Assembly: GCF_022760995.1 (NCBI RefSeq)
Contig: NZ_JAKWJO010000003.1
Span: 310,001-374,000 of the forward strand
Source of the DNA: Dyella sedimenti
GTDB lineage: Bacteria > Pseudomonadota > Gammaproteobacteria > Xanthomonadales > Rhodanobacteraceae
Reading direction: 5' to 3'
DNA: 64,000 nt
Part shown: piece by piece, positions 42,218-52,621 of the stretch
Numbering within the stretch: the stretch's first letter is position 1
How the letters are laid out: every line of letters starts with the position of its first letter
Notes under the pieces: generated by a model
Databases searched by the model: none
The model's input: the letters and a program-made list of their open reading frames with translations, nothing else
What the model was told of the DNA's origin: nothing
Made by a program: the position numbers and the translations under genes

Positions 42218-45200
42218 CTACGGCGCGGCCGCGCTGCGGTTGCGCCCGCCGTGCTTGGCCTCGTACAGCGCGCGGTCGGCGCGCGACAGCCATTGCGACA
42301 GGCTCTCGCCGGCCCGCCAGGCGGCCACGCCGATGCTCGCCGTCATGGCGATGGATTGTCCCTCGTGCACGACGGGCGAGGCGGCCAGGGCCCGGCGGAT
42401 CCGTTCAGCCACCTCCATGCCTTGCGCCAGCGTCGTGCCGGGCAGGCAGGCCACCAGTTCCTCGCCGCCGTAGCGGCCGGCCAGGTCGCCTTCGCGGCAC
42501 TGTTCGCGCACGATGCGGCCGGCGGTGCGGATCACCGCGTCGCCCGCCAGGTGGCCATAGGTGTCGTTGATCTGCTTGAAGTGGTCCAGGTCGAGCAGGG
42601 CGACGCAGGCATTCCCGTCGGCGGCCTGCCCGCGGACCTCCTCGGCCAGCTGCAGGAAGCGCCGCCGGTTGCACAGGCCGGTCAGCTCGTCCGTGCTGGC
42701 CAGTTCGTCCAGGCGCTGGTTGGCGCTGAGCAGGTCGCGGGTGTGCGCGTCGATCTGCTGCTGCAGCTGGCGCGCCTGGCGCCGCAGGTAGAGCGTGCGC
42801 AACTGGGTAACTCCGGCCAGCGCCGCCAACAGCAGGAGGCCGCCCGCGACCAGGGCGGTGAGCGTTTCGTACCAGCGCGGCTCGACCGCGATGCCGATCG
42901 TGGCCATGATGGCGCGCGGCTCCATGCCATGCGTCTGCGCCCGCAGCTGCAGCGCGTAATCCCCATGGGGCAGGTTGGTGTAGATGACGGAGGGCAGGCT
43001 GCCGTGCGGTACCTCGGTCCATTCCTCGTCGAAACCCATCATGCGGTAGCTGTAGCTGGTTTCCGCGGGCGCCTGGTAATCCAGCAGGGCGAAGTCCAGG
43101 CGCAGGCTGCGGCTGTGCGGTCCCAGCCGCAGGGTCTCGCCCGCGCGCGGCAGCCGGGCGAACGGCAGGGGCTGGCCGTTGAGCGTGGCGTAGGTGATGG
43201 CCAGCGGCGCGTCGGGACGGTCCGGCGGGCGCCAGTCGGGGCGCACCACGGTGAGCCCGCCCAGGCCGCCGAACAGCAGCTCGCCGCTGGGCGCGCGTGC
43301 CGTGGCGGCATAGATGTAGCTGGCGATGCGCAGGCCATCGCGGCTGCCCAGGTTGCGTGCGACATGGGTGGTGCCGTCGATGCGGGAGATTCCGTTGGGC
43401 AGGCTGACCCAGGCATTGCCCTGGTCGTCGCTCTGCACGGCGTTGATGTTCTCGCTGCTCAGCCCTTGCGGCACGCCGATGGTGCGGAAGCGGAACGGCT
43501 CGCCGGGGGCGTGCGATTCGAGCAGGGCGAGCCCGCCGTAGGTGCCGATCCACAGCGCGCCCTGCGGGTCGCTGGCGATCGAACTGACCAGGTTGTTCGG
43601 CAAGCTGGACGGATCGTCCGGCTGGTTCAGCACGTTGCGGAAGCCGTGGTTCTGCATCGCATCGCCGGCGATGCTGATGCCATGGCTGGTGAGGTACCAG
43701 ACCGCGTTGCCGATGCGCTCGATGGCCCGCACCGTATTGCTGGCCAGGCTGTCCGGGTCGTTGGGATCGTGCCCGATGTGTGCCAGCGCCCGGGTTCGCG
43801 TGTCGTAGCGGTACACGCCGTCGTACGTCGCGATCAGCAATTGCCGGTCGTATCCCAGCAGGTGCAGCACCGGCTTGTCGTCGAGCGCGGGGATGGCCGA
43901 ATCTTGTACCGCCAGCGTGTCGGGCGAGATGCGGGCCAACCCCTGCGTACCGACCCAGATCGCGCCGTCGGGCATTTCATGGAACGCCTGCACGTCGCGC
44001 CGGGTCTGGCTGCCGCCGAGCTGCAGGTGCCGGATCACGCCGTGCTCGACATCGATCACGTCGATATGCCCGGCGCTCATGCCCAGCCAGATGCGTCCCC
44101 GCGTATCGACATAGATGCCGCGCACGTTGGTGTTGGCGAGGGTGCGCTCGTCATGGCTGGAAGGCAGCAGTGCGAACGCGGTGCGGGCGTCGGGATCGTG
44201 GCGCGCCACGCCGAGGTCCGTGGCGACCCAGACATTGCCGGCATGGTCCTGCAGCAGCGCGCGCACGGCGTTGCCCGGCAGCGAGGAGGGCATCGCCGTG
44301 TCGTGCAGCATCGGGCGCACATGGTCGCTGCCGGGCGTGTAGGCCAGCACGCCATCACCATCGGTGCCCAGCCAGAGGGTGTCGGCGTTCAGTTCCAGGA
44401 AGTCCCGCACGGTGGGGTGCCGCTCGCCATCCTGCCGATAGCCGCTGAAGCCGCCCACCGCCTGCCAGCGCCCGTCGGCATCACGGTAGGCCGCGCCGGA
44501 ACGCGTGCTGCCCACCCAGAGCCGTCCCTCGCGGTCCTCGTGCAAGGCCCAGATGCCGTCGCTCAGCACGGTGTGGATGTCGCCCGCCGGGTGCCTCGGC
44601 CGCACGAAGGCGTGGCTGCCCACATAGCGCACGAACAGGCCGAGGTTGTTGCCGAGCCACAGGTTGCCGGCATGGTCCTGCAGCACGCTGAAGTTGCGTG
44701 GCGCGGCGGCGTTGCCGGTGGGCACGGCGGTGATGCGGTTGCTGCGCAGGTCCAGGTGGTCCAGGCCGCGCTCGGTGGCGATCCATGCGCCGCTGTCGCC
44801 GTCACGCGCCAGCGCATAGATCTTGCCGTCGCTGGTGCCGTCCTTGCCGACGGGGTAGTTGTGGAAGCGGTTGTCGGCGGGATCGAACCGGCTCAATCCG
44901 CCGGCGTTGGTACCGATCAGCAGACTGCCGTCGGGCAGGGCCAGCAGGCTGCGGACATAGGCGTCGGGCAGGCCATAGGCCGGGTTGCCGGTGGCGGTGA
45001 ACACCTGCATGCGGTAACCGTCGTAGCGCACCAGGCCGGCCATGGTGCCGATCCAGACCAGTTGGCGCTCGTCCTGGGCGAGCGCGGTAGTGATCGAGTG
45101 GGGCAGGCCGTCGCTGACGCCCAGGCGATCGAACCAGGGCGCGTCGAACGGTGCCCACGGATCCTCGGCCCGCGCCAGCCCCAGCGGCAACAGCACGAGC

Positions 45201-45301
45201 CAGGGCAGCAGGAGGGCCAGCCGCCATCCGCGCGGCGCGCGGCCGGCAAGGTACCGGATCACGGCGCGCCCGCCCTCATGGAGCCTTCGCGTTTTCGGCA
45301 T
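42218..45301 (-). CDS. Beta-propeller sensor diguanylate cyclase (Reg_prop, Y_Y_Y, GGDEF)
   Basis: 1027-aa membrane sensor. After an N-terminal hydrophobic segment (RLALLLPWLVLLPLGLA) come about a dozen two-component-regulator propeller repeats (patterns like VWIGTMAGLVRYDG, LWVGSTRSGAAYRD), a Y_Y_Y domain (about 660-770; YSYRMMGFDEEWTEVPHGS), one membrane helix (ALVAGGLLLLAALAGVTQL), a coiled coil and a GGDEF domain with an intact GGEEL site (RYGGEELVACLP). It should make c-di-GMP in response to a periplasmic ligand. It is divergent from the two-component operon 110 bp away. Confidence 0.9.
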   Translation of the reverse strand: MPKTRRLHEGGRAVIRYLAGRAPRGWRLALLLPWLVLLPLGLARAEDPWAPFDAPWFDRLGVSDGLPHSITTALAQDERQLVWIGTMAGLVRYDGYRMQVFTATGNPAYGLPDAYVRSLLALPDGSLLIGTNAGGLSRFDPADNRFHNYPVGKDGTSDGKIYALARDGDSGAWIATERGLDHLDLRSNRITAVPTGNAAAPRNFSVLQDHAGNLWLGNNLGLFVRYVGSHAFVRPRHPAGDIHTVLSDGIWALHEDREGRLWVGSTRSGAAYRDADGRWQAVGGFSGYRQDGERHPTVRDFLELNADTLWLGTDGDGVLAYTPGSDHVRPMLHDTAMPSSLPGNAVRALLQDHAGNVWVATDLGVARHDPDARTAFALLPSSHDERTLANTNVRGIYVDTRGRIWLGMSAGHIDVIDVEHGVIRHLQLGGSQTRRDVQAFHEMPDGAIWVGTQGLARISPDTLAVQDSAIPALDDKPVLHLLGYDRQLLIATYDGVYRYDTRTRALAHIGHDPNDPDSLASNTVRAIERIGNAVWYLTSHGISIAGDAMQNHGFRNVLNQPDDPSSLPNNLVSSIASDPQGALWIGTYGGLALLESHAPGEPFRFRTIGVPQGLSSENINAVQSDDQGNAWVSLPNGISRIDGTTHVARNLGSRDGLRIASYIYAATARAPSGELLFGGLGGLTVVRPDWRPPDRPDAPLAITYATLNGQPLPFARLPRAGETLRLGPHSRSLRLDFALLDYQAPAETSYSYRMMGFDEEWTEVPHGSLPSVIYTNLPHGDYALQLRAQTHGMEPRAIMATIGIAVEPRWYETLTALVAGGLLLLAALAGVTQLRTLYLRRQARQLQQQIDAHTRDLLSANQRLDELASTDELTGLCNRRRFLQLAEEVRGQAADGNACVALLDLDHFKQINDTYGHLAGDAVIRTAGRIVREQCREGDLAGRYGGEELVACLPGTTLAQGMEVAERIRRALAASPVVHEGQSIAMTASIGVAAWRAGESLSQWLSRADRALYEAKHGGRNRSAAAP

Positions 45302-45411
45302 GGCTTCGATCCCGCCCGCGCCTCCATTCCGTGCGCGCGGCAGCATCATAGCCGCAGGTGCCCGTCGCTCCGCATGTCCTATCATGGAAAAATGCCGCTG
45401 CCGTCTCTTCC

Positions 45412-46077
45412 ATGCGCCTGTTGATCGTCGAGGATTCGCCCGCCCTGGGGCACGACCTGCGGGTCGCCCTGGTGCGCGATGGCCATGCGGTGGATCTCGC
45501 CGTGGATGGCGCGCAGGCGCTGGCTTTCGCCGCCGCCTATGCCTACGACGTACTGGTGCTGGACCTGATGCTGCCCAAGGTGGATGGCTGGGCGGTGCTG
45601 CAACGGGTCAAGCAGGGCGAGGGCAGCCCGGGCGTGCTGGTGTTGTCGGCGCGCGACCAGGTGGCTGACCGGGTGGAAGCGCTGAACCTCGGCGCGGACG
45701 ACTACCTGGTCAAGCCCTTCGCCTACGACGAACTGCTGGCGCGCATCCTTGCCGTGTCGCGGCGCGGCGCCAGCCTGGCGCCTTTGCTGCGAGCCGGGGC
45801 GTTGGAGGTCGACCCGCGCGCCCGGCTGGCCCGCATCGACGGCAAGGTGCTGGCGTTGACCCCGAAGGAATACGCACTGCTGGAAGCCCTGCTGGGCCAG
45901 CGCGGCACTGTGCTGGCGCGCGGTGCGTTGTTCGAGCGCCTCTATGATGCGCGCAGCGATGCTTCCGACAAGGTGATCGAGGTACTGGTGAGCACCCTGC
46001 GCGCCAAGCTGGCGCGCGCAGGCATGCCGGAGCTGATCGAGACGCGCCGGGGATTTGGCTATGTCATCCCCGCGTAG
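45412..46077 (+). CDS. OmpR-family response regulator (QseB/PmrA-like)
   Basis: 221-aa regulator. Receiver domain with acidic pair ED (7-8), phospho-acceptor Asp51 in VLDLMLP and Lys in YLVKPF; C-terminal winged helix (ALTPKEYALLEALL, SDKVIEVLVSTLRAKL, IETRRGFGYVI). The subfamily resembles QseB/PmrA, which bind CTTAA-type direct repeats; such sites (CTTAAG-N5-CCAAAG) lie at 47487 and 48147 upstream of the downstream genes. Overlaps the kinase gene by 17 bp, so both are made from one message. Confidence 0.92.
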   Translation: MRLLIVEDSPALGHDLRVALVRDGHAVDLAVDGAQALAFAAAYAYDVLVLDLMLPKVDGWAVLQRVKQGEGSPGVLVLSARDQVADRVEALNLGADDYLVKPFAYDELLARILAVSRRGASLAPLLRAGALEVDPRARLARIDGKVLALTPKEYALLEALLGQRGTVLARGALFERLYDARSDASDKVIEVLVSTLRAKLARAGMPELIETRRGFGYVIPA

Positions 46078-47443
46078 CTGGCTGTTCCATTCCATCCACG
46101 GCCGCCTGCTGCTGACGTTGTGCGTCGGCCTGGGCGTGCTGATGACGGTCATGTTCGTGCTGCTCGACCACAGCATCGACCACAAGATCTACCAGCGCCT
46201 GGACGATGACCTGTTGCAGCGTGCCCGCGGCATCGCCGCGCTGCTGGAGACGCAGCCCGCCGAGCAGGAGATGGCGCGGCTGCAAACCTTCCGGCCGGCC
46301 TATGCCGGTGGCGGCCATACCGAGTTTCTCCAGGTGTGGGATGCCGCGGGGCGTACCCTGCTGGTATCGGGCAGCAATCCTCGCGGCCGGCTGGAGCGTC
46401 CGGCCGCGGTGCCCGCCAACAAGCCGTTGTTCTACGATCTGGCGCTGCCGGACCACCACCGTGGCCGCGCGGTCGCGCTGCAACTGCTGTTTCCGGGCGT
46501 GCGCGAACCCGCCACCATCGCGGTGGCGGAAGAGCGCGAGCAGGTCGATCGCTTCGAGCGCAGCGTGCACATGGCCCTGCTGGGCGGCGTCGTGGGCACG
46601 GCGCTGTCGGCAGCGCTGCTTGCCATCGTGACGGTGCGCCGGGGCTTGCGGCCGCTGGTGCGGTTCGGTGCGGTGGCGCGCCGCTCGGAGGAGCCGCCGC
46701 ATTTGCCCCAGCGGCAGTTGCCCTTGGAATTGACACCTTTCGCCGAGGCGCTGAACGACGCGTTCGATCGCCTGCGGGCGGGCATGGAACGCGAGCGCCG
46801 TTTCTCGCGCGACGTCGCCCATGAGCTGCGCACGCCGCTGGCCGAGATGCGCTCGGCGGTGGAGCTGGCGCGCCGCGATGGCAGCACGCCGGTCTCGCTG
46901 GCCAATCTCGGCGAGGCGATCGAGCGCATGCAGCGCTGCATCGACAGCCTGCTGGCCGTGTCCCGCTATGAATCCGGGCTGGTGCCACCGGAGCTGGAAC
47001 CGGTAGACCTGGTGCCGCTGCTGCGTCGCGCCATGGACGGCCAGGCGCGCGTGCATGCGGTGTTGCCGGCGGAGGCTTGGGTGCAATCCGATCCCGCGCT
47101 GCTGGAGCGCATCGTCGATAACCTCATGCGCAACGCGCTGGAGTACGCGCCCGAGGGCGGCACGGTCGAACTGGCGCTCGAACTGGCGCGGGGCCAATGG
47201 CTGCTGCGCATCGGCAACGCGGCGCCCGAGCTGACCGAGGCGGACCTGTCGCATCTCGGCCAGCGTTTCTGGCGCAAGTCGCCGGCACGCGAGGCGGATG
47301 GCCATGGCGGGCTGGGCCTGGCCCTGGCCGGCACGCTGGCGGTGGTGCTCGGCGCCACGCTGCGCTTTTCGTTGAGTGACGGCCGGTTGTGGGCGGAGCT
47401 GGGAGCGCTGCCCGATATCGCGACCATCCCCAGCGACGGCTGA
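46061..47443 (+). CDS. Sensor histidine kinase
   Basis: 460-aa inner-membrane kinase. Two membrane helices (LLLTLCVGLGVLMTVMFVLLD and ALLGGVVGTALSAALLAIVTV) frame a periplasmic sensor of about 125 residues, followed by a HAMP-like linker, the H-box DVAHELRTPLAEMRS (His254) and the ATPase domain (N-box DNLMRNALEYA, G-box GHGGLGLAL). ATG 46061 overlaps the regulator end. The signal is unknown; the neighbouring efflux genes suggest metal or another toxic compound. Confidence 0.9.
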   Translation: MSSPRSWLFHSIHGRLLLTLCVGLGVLMTVMFVLLDHSIDHKIYQRLDDDLLQRARGIAALLETQPAEQEMARLQTFRPAYAGGGHTEFLQVWDAAGRTLLVSGSNPRGRLERPAAVPANKPLFYDLALPDHHRGRAVALQLLFPGVREPATIAVAEEREQVDRFERSVHMALLGGVVGTALSAALLAIVTVRRGLRPLVRFGAVARRSEEPPHLPQRQLPLELTPFAEALNDAFDRLRAGMERERRFSRDVAHELRTPLAEMRSAVELARRDGSTPVSLANLGEAIERMQRCIDSLLAVSRYESGLVPPELEPVDLVPLLRRAMDGQARVHAVLPAEAWVQSDPALLERIVDNLMRNALEYAPEGGTVELALELARGQWLLRIGNAAPELTEADLSHLGQRFWRKSPAREADGHGGLGLALAGTLAVVLGATLRFSLSDGRLWAELGALPDIATIPSDG

Positions 47444-47486
47444 GTCATGCGTCGTCGTGCCGCAATGGCTTGAGCGCGGATACGAG

Positions 47487-47503
47487 CTTAAGCGGATCCA
47501 AAG
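47487..47503 (+). promoter_or_regulatory. Putative response-regulator site CTTAAG-N5-CCAAAG (1)
   Basis: Direct-repeat-like site 94 bp before cytochrome b561. The core is GCTTAAGCGGATCCAAAGC; the same core with one changed base recurs at 48147 before the efflux operon. Its two half-sites with a 5-bp spacer are the geometry of QseB/PmrA-type operators. Confidence 0.5.
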
Positions 47504-47596
47504 CCGCGTCTCCCATCCTTCCCCGGTCACGTGCAGCGGGCGCGGGCTTCTTGCGCCCAAGCCGCCCCGTGGCATCCACGTCATGAGGAGATGGCC

Positions 47597-48151
47597 ATGT
47601 CCACTGTGCGTTACGCCCCCTGGCTGAGGCGCCTGCACTGGCTGGTTGCCGGTTGCGTTGCCTTCGCGCTGGTGTTGATTGAAACCAAGGGATGGTTACC
47701 GCGCGGCTCGGCGGAGCGACGCGCCGTCCAATGGGGGCACATCCAGTTCGGCATCGCCGTGCTGTTGCTGATGGGGCCGCGCCTGTGGATGCGGCTGCGC
47801 AGCCAGGTGCCGCCGATCACGCCGCCGCTGCCGCGCTGGCAGGCGTGGCTGGGCAAGCTGGTCCACCTGGCCTTGTATCTGCTCGCATGGGCCGTGCCGT
47901 TGCTGGGCGTGGCGATGATGTTCGCCTCGGGCAAACCATGGAACCTGCTCGGCTTGCCCTTGCCGTCGATGGCTACGCCCGACCCGGGGCTGGCGCATGT
48001 CCTGGAGGAAATCCACGAAACCGCCGGCAACGTCTTCATGTGGCTGGCCATGGTCCATGCCGCCGCCGCGCTGTTCCACCACTGGGTGCGGCACGACGAC
48101 ACCTTGCTGCGGATGCTGCCCGGGCGGCGCGGCGGCGGTCCGGCGGCTTAA
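47597..48151 (+). CDS. Cytochrome b561 family protein
   Basis: 184-aa diheme b-type cytochrome with four membrane helices. Haem-ligand histidines are in RRLHWLVAG, QWGHIQFGI, LVHLALYLLAW and MVHAAAALFHHWV. Such YodB/CybB proteins pass electrons from quinol to other acceptors or quench superoxide. AGGAG precedes ATG 47597 by 7 nt. It sits between the kinase and the efflux genes and has the putative response-regulator site upstream, so it is probably under the same control. Confidence 0.88.
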   Translation: MSTVRYAPWLRRLHWLVAGCVAFALVLIETKGWLPRGSAERRAVQWGHIQFGIAVLLLMGPRLWMRLRSQVPPITPPLPRWQAWLGKLVHLALYLLAWAVPLLGVAMMFASGKPWNLLGLPLPSMATPDPGLAHVLEEIHETAGNVFMWLAMVHAAAALFHHWVRHDDTLLRMLPGRRGGGPAA

Positions 48152-48163
48152 GCGGAACCAAAG
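48147..48163 (+). promoter_or_regulatory. Putative response-regulator site CTTAAG-N5-CCAAAG (2)
   Basis: Second copy, overlapping the TAA stop of cytochrome b561 and 47 bp before the membrane-fusion gene. Half-sites and spacer length equal those at 47487. A GATACT -10-like hexamer lies at 48175-48180. Confidence 0.5.
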
Positions 48164-48209
48164 CGGCCGCTGCCGATACTCGCGCCTCACCCCCTACAGG
48201 AGATACGCC

Positions 48210-49241
48210 ATGCTGCGCCGGCTTGCGGGCCTGGGCCTGATGGCCTTGGCCATCGCCCAGGCATTCGCCGCGGAGCCTTCCGCTCCCATACCCACCGCTT
48301 CCGCAGCGCGTGTCGAGCGCGTGCCGCTGGAGTCGCTGCCCGCCACGGTGCGGTTGCCCCTGCGCGGAACATCGACCGTCACCACGCCCTTGCCCGGCGT
48401 CGTGCTCGAGGTGCTCGTCCGCGAAGGCGACGCGGTGACGCGGGGCCAGCCGCTGGCGCGCCTGCAGAGCCGGGAGGCGATGACGCTGGATGCCGATCTC
48501 GCCGCCGCGCAAGGCGCTTATGGCGTGGCGGCCGCGCAGGCGGCACGCGACCGGCAACTGCTGGCCGAAGGCATCGTGCCGCAGGCGCGGACCCAGGCCA
48601 GCGCGGCGGCGCGCGATGCCGCCGCCGCGCGCCTGCACGAGTTGCAGGCCTTGCGTGCCTGGGCGCCCGCCGCTGGCGGCAGGGCCGGCATGGGCGTCTA
48701 TGAATTGCGGGCACTGGCCGATGGCCGGGTGATCGAGCGCGCGTTGCAGCCGGGCGCCACCAGCGAGGCGCTGGCCAAGGCTTTCGTGCTGGTGGATGGC
48801 CATCGCATGACGCTGGAATTGCGCGTGCCGGCCTCACGGGCGGGCGAGGTGCGGCGCGGCCAGGAGGTGCGCACCAGCGAGGGCGCGCTGGCCCAGGTCA
48901 GCGAGACCGGCGGCGTGCTGGACCCGGCCAGCCAGACCGTGCTGGTCCGCGCGGAAGGCGAGGCGGGCGCCCTGCTGCCCGGCATGCAGACCAACGCCAC
49001 GCTATGGCTGCCCGCGCCGCCGGATGCCGTCTCGGTGCCGGCCAGCGCGTTGCAGGGCGAAGGCGAAGCGTTGAAGGTCTACGTGCGCGGCACGAACGGA
49101 TTCCGTGCGGTGGACGTGCAACAGCTGGCGCGCGATGGCGAGGTCCGCCGCATCGTGCGCGGCGCCGTGAAGCCGGGCGAGGAGGTGGCCACCGGCTCGC
49201 TCGACGCGCTGCGGGCCGATGCCGCGGCGGAGGTCCGCTGA
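48210..49241 (+). CDS. RND efflux membrane-fusion protein
   Basis: 343-aa periplasmic adaptor (HlyD/CusB-type). Signal peptide MLRRLAGLGLMALAIAQAFA, barrel-sandwich lipoyl motifs (VTTPLPGVVLEVLVREGDAVTRG and DGRVIERALQPGATSEALA), a helical hairpin (about 90-150), and a membrane-proximal region. It lacks an obvious metal-binding Met or His cluster. AGGAG lies 8 nt before ATG 48210. It joins the RND pump to the outer-membrane channel; the RND start is one base after its stop. Confidence 0.88.
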   Translation: MLRRLAGLGLMALAIAQAFAAEPSAPIPTASAARVERVPLESLPATVRLPLRGTSTVTTPLPGVVLEVLVREGDAVTRGQPLARLQSREAMTLDADLAAAQGAYGVAAAQAARDRQLLAEGIVPQARTQASAAARDAAAARLHELQALRAWAPAAGGRAGMGVYELRALADGRVIERALQPGATSEALAKAFVLVDGHRMTLELRVPASRAGEVRRGQEVRTSEGALAQVSETGGVLDPASQTVLVRAEGEAGALLPGMQTNATLWLPAPPDAVSVPASALQGEGEALKVYVRGTNGFRAVDVQQLARDGEVRRIVRGAVKPGEEVATGSLDALRADAAAEVR

Positions 49242-49242
49242 G

Positions 49243-52200
49243 ATGCTGCGGCGGCTGATTGCGTTCTCGCTGGCGCAGCGCCTGCTGGTGCTGGTGGCGG
49301 CGCTCGGCCTGGTGGCCGCCGGCGCATGGGCATTCCTCGGCCTGCCCATCGATGCGTATCCCAACATCGCGCCCACCCAGGTCAAGCTGATCCTCAAGGC
49401 GCCCGGCATGACGCCGGAGGAAGTGGAAAACCGCGTGGTGGTGCCGCTGGAGATGGAGCTGCTGGGCATCCCGCAGGCGGCGATGCTGCGTTCCACCGCC
49501 AAGTACGCCATCGCCGACATCACGCTGGATTTCGCCGAAGGCACCGACATCTACTGGGCGCGCCAGCAGGTATCCGAACGCTATGCCGGCGTGGCGGCGG
49601 ATTTGCCGCCGGATGTGAGCGGCGGCCTGGCGCCGATCTCCACGCCGCTCTCGGACATGTTCATGTTCACCATCGAGGGCGACGGCCTGTCGCTGGCCGA
49701 GCGGCGCACGCTGCTCGACTGGACCATCCGTCCCGCGCTGCGCACCATTCCCGGCGTGGCCGACATCAATGCGCTGGGCGGCGAGGTGCGCAGCTTTCTC
49801 GTGACGCCCGACCGTGCGCGATTGTCGGCGGCCGGCCTGCATTTCCGTGACGTGGCCGACGCCATCGGCCGCAACAATCGCAACGATGGCTCGGGCCGCC
49901 TGCGCGATGGCGAGGATGCCTTGATCGTGCGGGCCGCCGGCGCCATCGCCTCGCTGGACGATCTTCGCCAGGTGGTGGTCAGCCTGCGCGACGGCGTGGC
50001 GGTGCGCGTCGGCGACGTGGCGCAGGTCGGTTATGGCGCGCTCACGCGCTACGGCGCGGTGACGCGGGATGGCGCGGGCGAGGCGGTGGAAGGCCTGGTG
50101 GTCGGCCTGCGTGGCGCGGACGCGTCGCAGACCGTGGCAGCCGTGCGCGAGCGCCTGGCCGGGCTGGAACGCGGCCTGCCCGCCGGCGTGCGCATCGAGA
50201 CCTTCTACGACCGCAGCGACCTGATCAAGCGCGCCGTGGGCACCGTGCAGAGCGCCTTGGTCGAGGCCAGCGTGCTGGTGGTGATCCTGTTGCTGCTGTT
50301 CCTCGGCGACGCGCGAGCGGCGCTGGTGGTATCGGTCACGCTGCCGCTTGCCGTGCTGCTCACCTTCGTGCTGATGCGCATCACCGGCATGAGCGCCAAC
50401 CTGATGAGCCTCGGCGGCCTGGCCATCGCCATCGGCATGCTGGTGGACGCCGCCGTGGTGGTGGTGGAGAACACCGTCAGCGGCCTGGCGGGACCCGACG
50501 GCCCGGCCCTGCCGCGACTGCACCGCATCTATCGCGCGGCGGGCGAAGTGGCCGCGCCGGTGGCGGCCGGCGTCGTCATCATCATGCTGGTGTTCATGCC
50601 GCTGCTGAGCCTGCAGGGCCTGGAGGGCAAGCTGTTCGCGCCGGTGGCGCTGACCATCGTATTCGCCCTGGCCGCCTCGCTGGTGCTGTCGCTCACCGTG
50701 ATCCCGGTGCTGTGCTCGCTGGTGCTGCGCGAGGGGACGCACCGTGAGCCGTGGCTGATGCGCCAGCTGGAACGTATCTACCGGCCATTGCTGGCATGGT
50801 CGCTGGCCCACGGACGCGCGATGGCGGCGATGGCCGTGGCAGGCCTCGCCATCGGCGTGGTCGCCTACCTCGGTACCGGCAAGACCTTCATGCCGACCAT
50901 GGACGAGGGCGACATGCTGGTGCAGTTGGTCAAGCCCGCCTCGATCTCGCTGGAAGCCTCGCGCGACCTGGACTTGAAGATCGAACGCGCCGTGAAGGCC
51001 AGGTTGCCCGAGGTCGAGCACATCGTCGCGCGCCTGGGCTCGGACGAACTGGGCCTGGACCCGATGGGCCTGAACGAGACGGACATGTTTCTCCAGCTCA
51101 AGCCGCGTGCCCAGTGGCGCACGCCGGATGCCGCCTGGCTGGAACAGCAGCTGCGCGATGTGATGAAGGCCTTCCCCGAGGTGGAATACGGCTTCACCCA
51201 GCCGATCCAGATGCGCGTGTCGGAGATGCTCACCGGCAGCCGCGGCGACGTGGCGGTGAAGGTGTTCGGCCCCGACCTGGGCGTGCTCAACGACCTGGCC
51301 AACCGGATCGCGGCGATCCTGGAGCGCACGCGCGGCAGCCAGGACGTACTGGCGCAGACCCAGGAGGGCATGCGCTACCTGGGCGTGCAGATCGACCGGC
51401 AGGCGGCGGGACGTTATGGGCTCGACGTCACCGCCGTGCAGGACGAACTGCGCGCCCAGTTGGAAGGCGCCCGGGCCGGCACCGTCATCGAACAGCAGCG
51501 GCGCGTTCCCATCGTGGTGCGCGGCGCCGAACGGATCGCCAGCGCGCCCGAGCGCTTCGGCCAGATCAGCGTGGCGCGCGGCGATGGTGGCGAGGTGCCG
51601 CTGGAGCGCATGGCCCGGCTGGAACCGACCAGCGGCCCGGTGCAGGTGCGCCGCGAGAATGCCTCGCGCTATGCGCTGGTGCAGGCCAACGTCGCGGAGC
51701 GCGACCTGGTCGGTTTCGTCGATGAGGCCCGGGCCGTCGTCGAACGCGAGGTGCATCTGCCTTCGGGATACCAGGTGAGCTGGGGCGGCCAGTTCGAGAA
51801 CCAGCAACGCGCGGCGGCCCGGCTCGGGCTGGTGGTGCCGGTGGCGCTGGGCATGATCTTCCTGGTGCTGTTCTTCACCTTCGGCGCCGTGCGCGAGGCG
51901 CTGCTGATCCTGTGCAACGTGCCGTTCGCGCTGGTGGGCGGCATGGTTGCGCTGTGGCTGTCCGGCCAATACCTGTCGGTGCCGGCCTCGGTCGGCTTCA
52001 TCGCGCTGCTGGGCATCGCCGTGCTCAACAGCCTGGTGCTGGTGTCGTACTTCAACCACCTGCGCGACACCGGCATGCCGCTGGCGGAGGTGGTGCGCGA
52101 GGGTGCCATGCGGCGCCTGCGCCCGGTGCTGATGACCGCGTCCATCACGGCGCTGGGGCTGGTGCCGCTGTTGTTCGCCAGTGGCCCGGGCTCAGAAGTG

Positions 52201-52305
52201 CAACGCCCGCTGGCCGTGGTGGTGATCGGCGGCCTGGTGACCTCCACCGCGCTGACCCTGCTGTTGTTGCCGGTGCTGTTCCGCCGCTTCTGCGCCGCGA
52301 GGTAA
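49243..52305 (+). CDS. Heavy-metal RND efflux pump (CusA/CzcA family)
   Basis: 1020-aa proton-driven inner-membrane pump of the HME-RND family with twelve membrane helices and two large periplasmic loops. The start ([20 protein letters not shown]) and [11 protein letters not shown] are CzcA/CusA-like. The helix 4 proton-relay motif reads [16 protein letters not shown] with Asp402 and Glu409, closer to the Cus pattern (AIGxxVDAAxVxxEN) than the Czc pattern (DFGxxxDGA). The metal is not determined; the Met triad of CusA cannot be confirmed by eye. Confidence 0.9.
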   Translation: MLRRLIAFSLAQRLLVLVAALGLVAAGAWAFLGLPIDAYPNIAPTQVKLILKAPGMTPEEVENRVVVPLEMELLGIPQAAMLRSTAKYAIADITLDFAEGTDIYWARQQVSERYAGVAADLPPDVSGGLAPISTPLSDMFMFTIEGDGLSLAERRTLLDWTIRPALRTIPGVADINALGGEVRSFLVTPDRARLSAAGLHFRDVADAIGRNNRNDGSGRLRDGEDALIVRAAGAIASLDDLRQVVVSLRDGVAVRVGDVAQVGYGALTRYGAVTRDGAGEAVEGLVVGLRGADASQTVAAVRERLAGLERGLPAGVRIETFYDRSDLIKRAVGTVQSALVEASVLVVILLLLFLGDARAALVVSVTLPLAVLLTFVLMRITGMSANLMSLGGLAIAIGMLVDAAVVVVENTVSGLAGPDGPALPRLHRIYRAAGEVAAPVAAGVVIIMLVFMPLLSLQGLEGKLFAPVALTIVFALAASLVLSLTVIPVLCSLVLREGTHREPWLMRQLERIYRPLLAWSLAHGRAMAAMAVAGLAIGVVAYLGTGKTFMPTMDEGDMLVQLVKPASISLEASRDLDLKIERAVKARLPEVEHIVARLGSDELGLDPMGLNETDMFLQLKPRAQWRTPDAAWLEQQLRDVMKAFPEVEYGFTQPIQMRVSEMLTGSRGDVAVKVFGPDLGVLNDLANRIAAILERTRGSQDVLAQTQEGMRYLGVQIDRQAAGRYGLDVTAVQDELRAQLEGARAGTVIEQQRRVPIVVRGAERIASAPERFGQISVARGDGGEVPLERMARLEPTSGPVQVRRENASRYALVQANVAERDLVGFVDEARAVVEREVHLPSGYQVSWGGQFENQQRAAARLGLVVPVALGMIFLVLFFTFGAVREALLILCNVPFALVGGMVALWLSGQYLSVPASVGFIALLGIAVLNSLVLVSYFNHLRDTGMPLAEVVREGAMRRLRPVLMTASITALGLVPLLFASGPGSEVQRPLAVVVIGGLVTSTALTLLLLPVLFRRFCAAR

Positions 52306-52309
52306 TCCC

Positions 52310-52621
52310 ATGCAGCCCCCCTTGCAACGATTGACCCTGGTGGCGCCGCGCGCCCTGGAGAATGAGCTGGTCGCCATCCTGCTCGGCATGCATCCGCCGC
52401 TGCCCGGCTTCACCGTGCTGCCGGTGGCCGGGCATGGGCAGGGTTTCGAACGCGCCAGCACCGCCGAGCGGGTGCGCGGCAGCATCGATCGCGTGCTGTT
52501 GTGGCTGGTGCTGCCGGTGGAAACGCTGGACCGGCTGCTGGCGCGGTTGTCCGCGGAGCTGCCTTCCAGCGACGTGGTGTGGTGGGTGGAACCGGTGGAA
52601 CGCGGCGGGAGGCTGGCATGA
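52310..52621 (+). CDS. DUF3240 family protein
   Basis: 103-aa P-II-like small protein of the DUF3240 type ([52 protein letters not shown]). Proteins like this are encoded inside many HME-RND clusters and are suspected to sense the metal or regulate the pump, without proof. It starts 5 bp after the RND stop and overlaps the channel gene by four bases. Confidence 0.75.
   Translation: MQPPLQRLTLVAPRALENELVAILLGMHPPLPGFTVLPVAGHGQGFERASTAERVRGSIDRVLLWLVLPVETLDRLLARLSAELPSSDVVWWVEPVERGGRLA

Noticed and set aside
41975..45424. Plus-strand open frame of about 1150 codons opposite the GGDEF sensor
   Set aside because: It is the complement of a clear multi-domain protein and has low-complexity composition.
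48898..52059. Minus-strand open frame of over 1000 codons opposite the RND pump
   Set aside because: It mirrors the pump codons, is rich in His, Gln, Arg and Ala without any domain, and has no ribosome site; long antisense frames are expected at this GC content.
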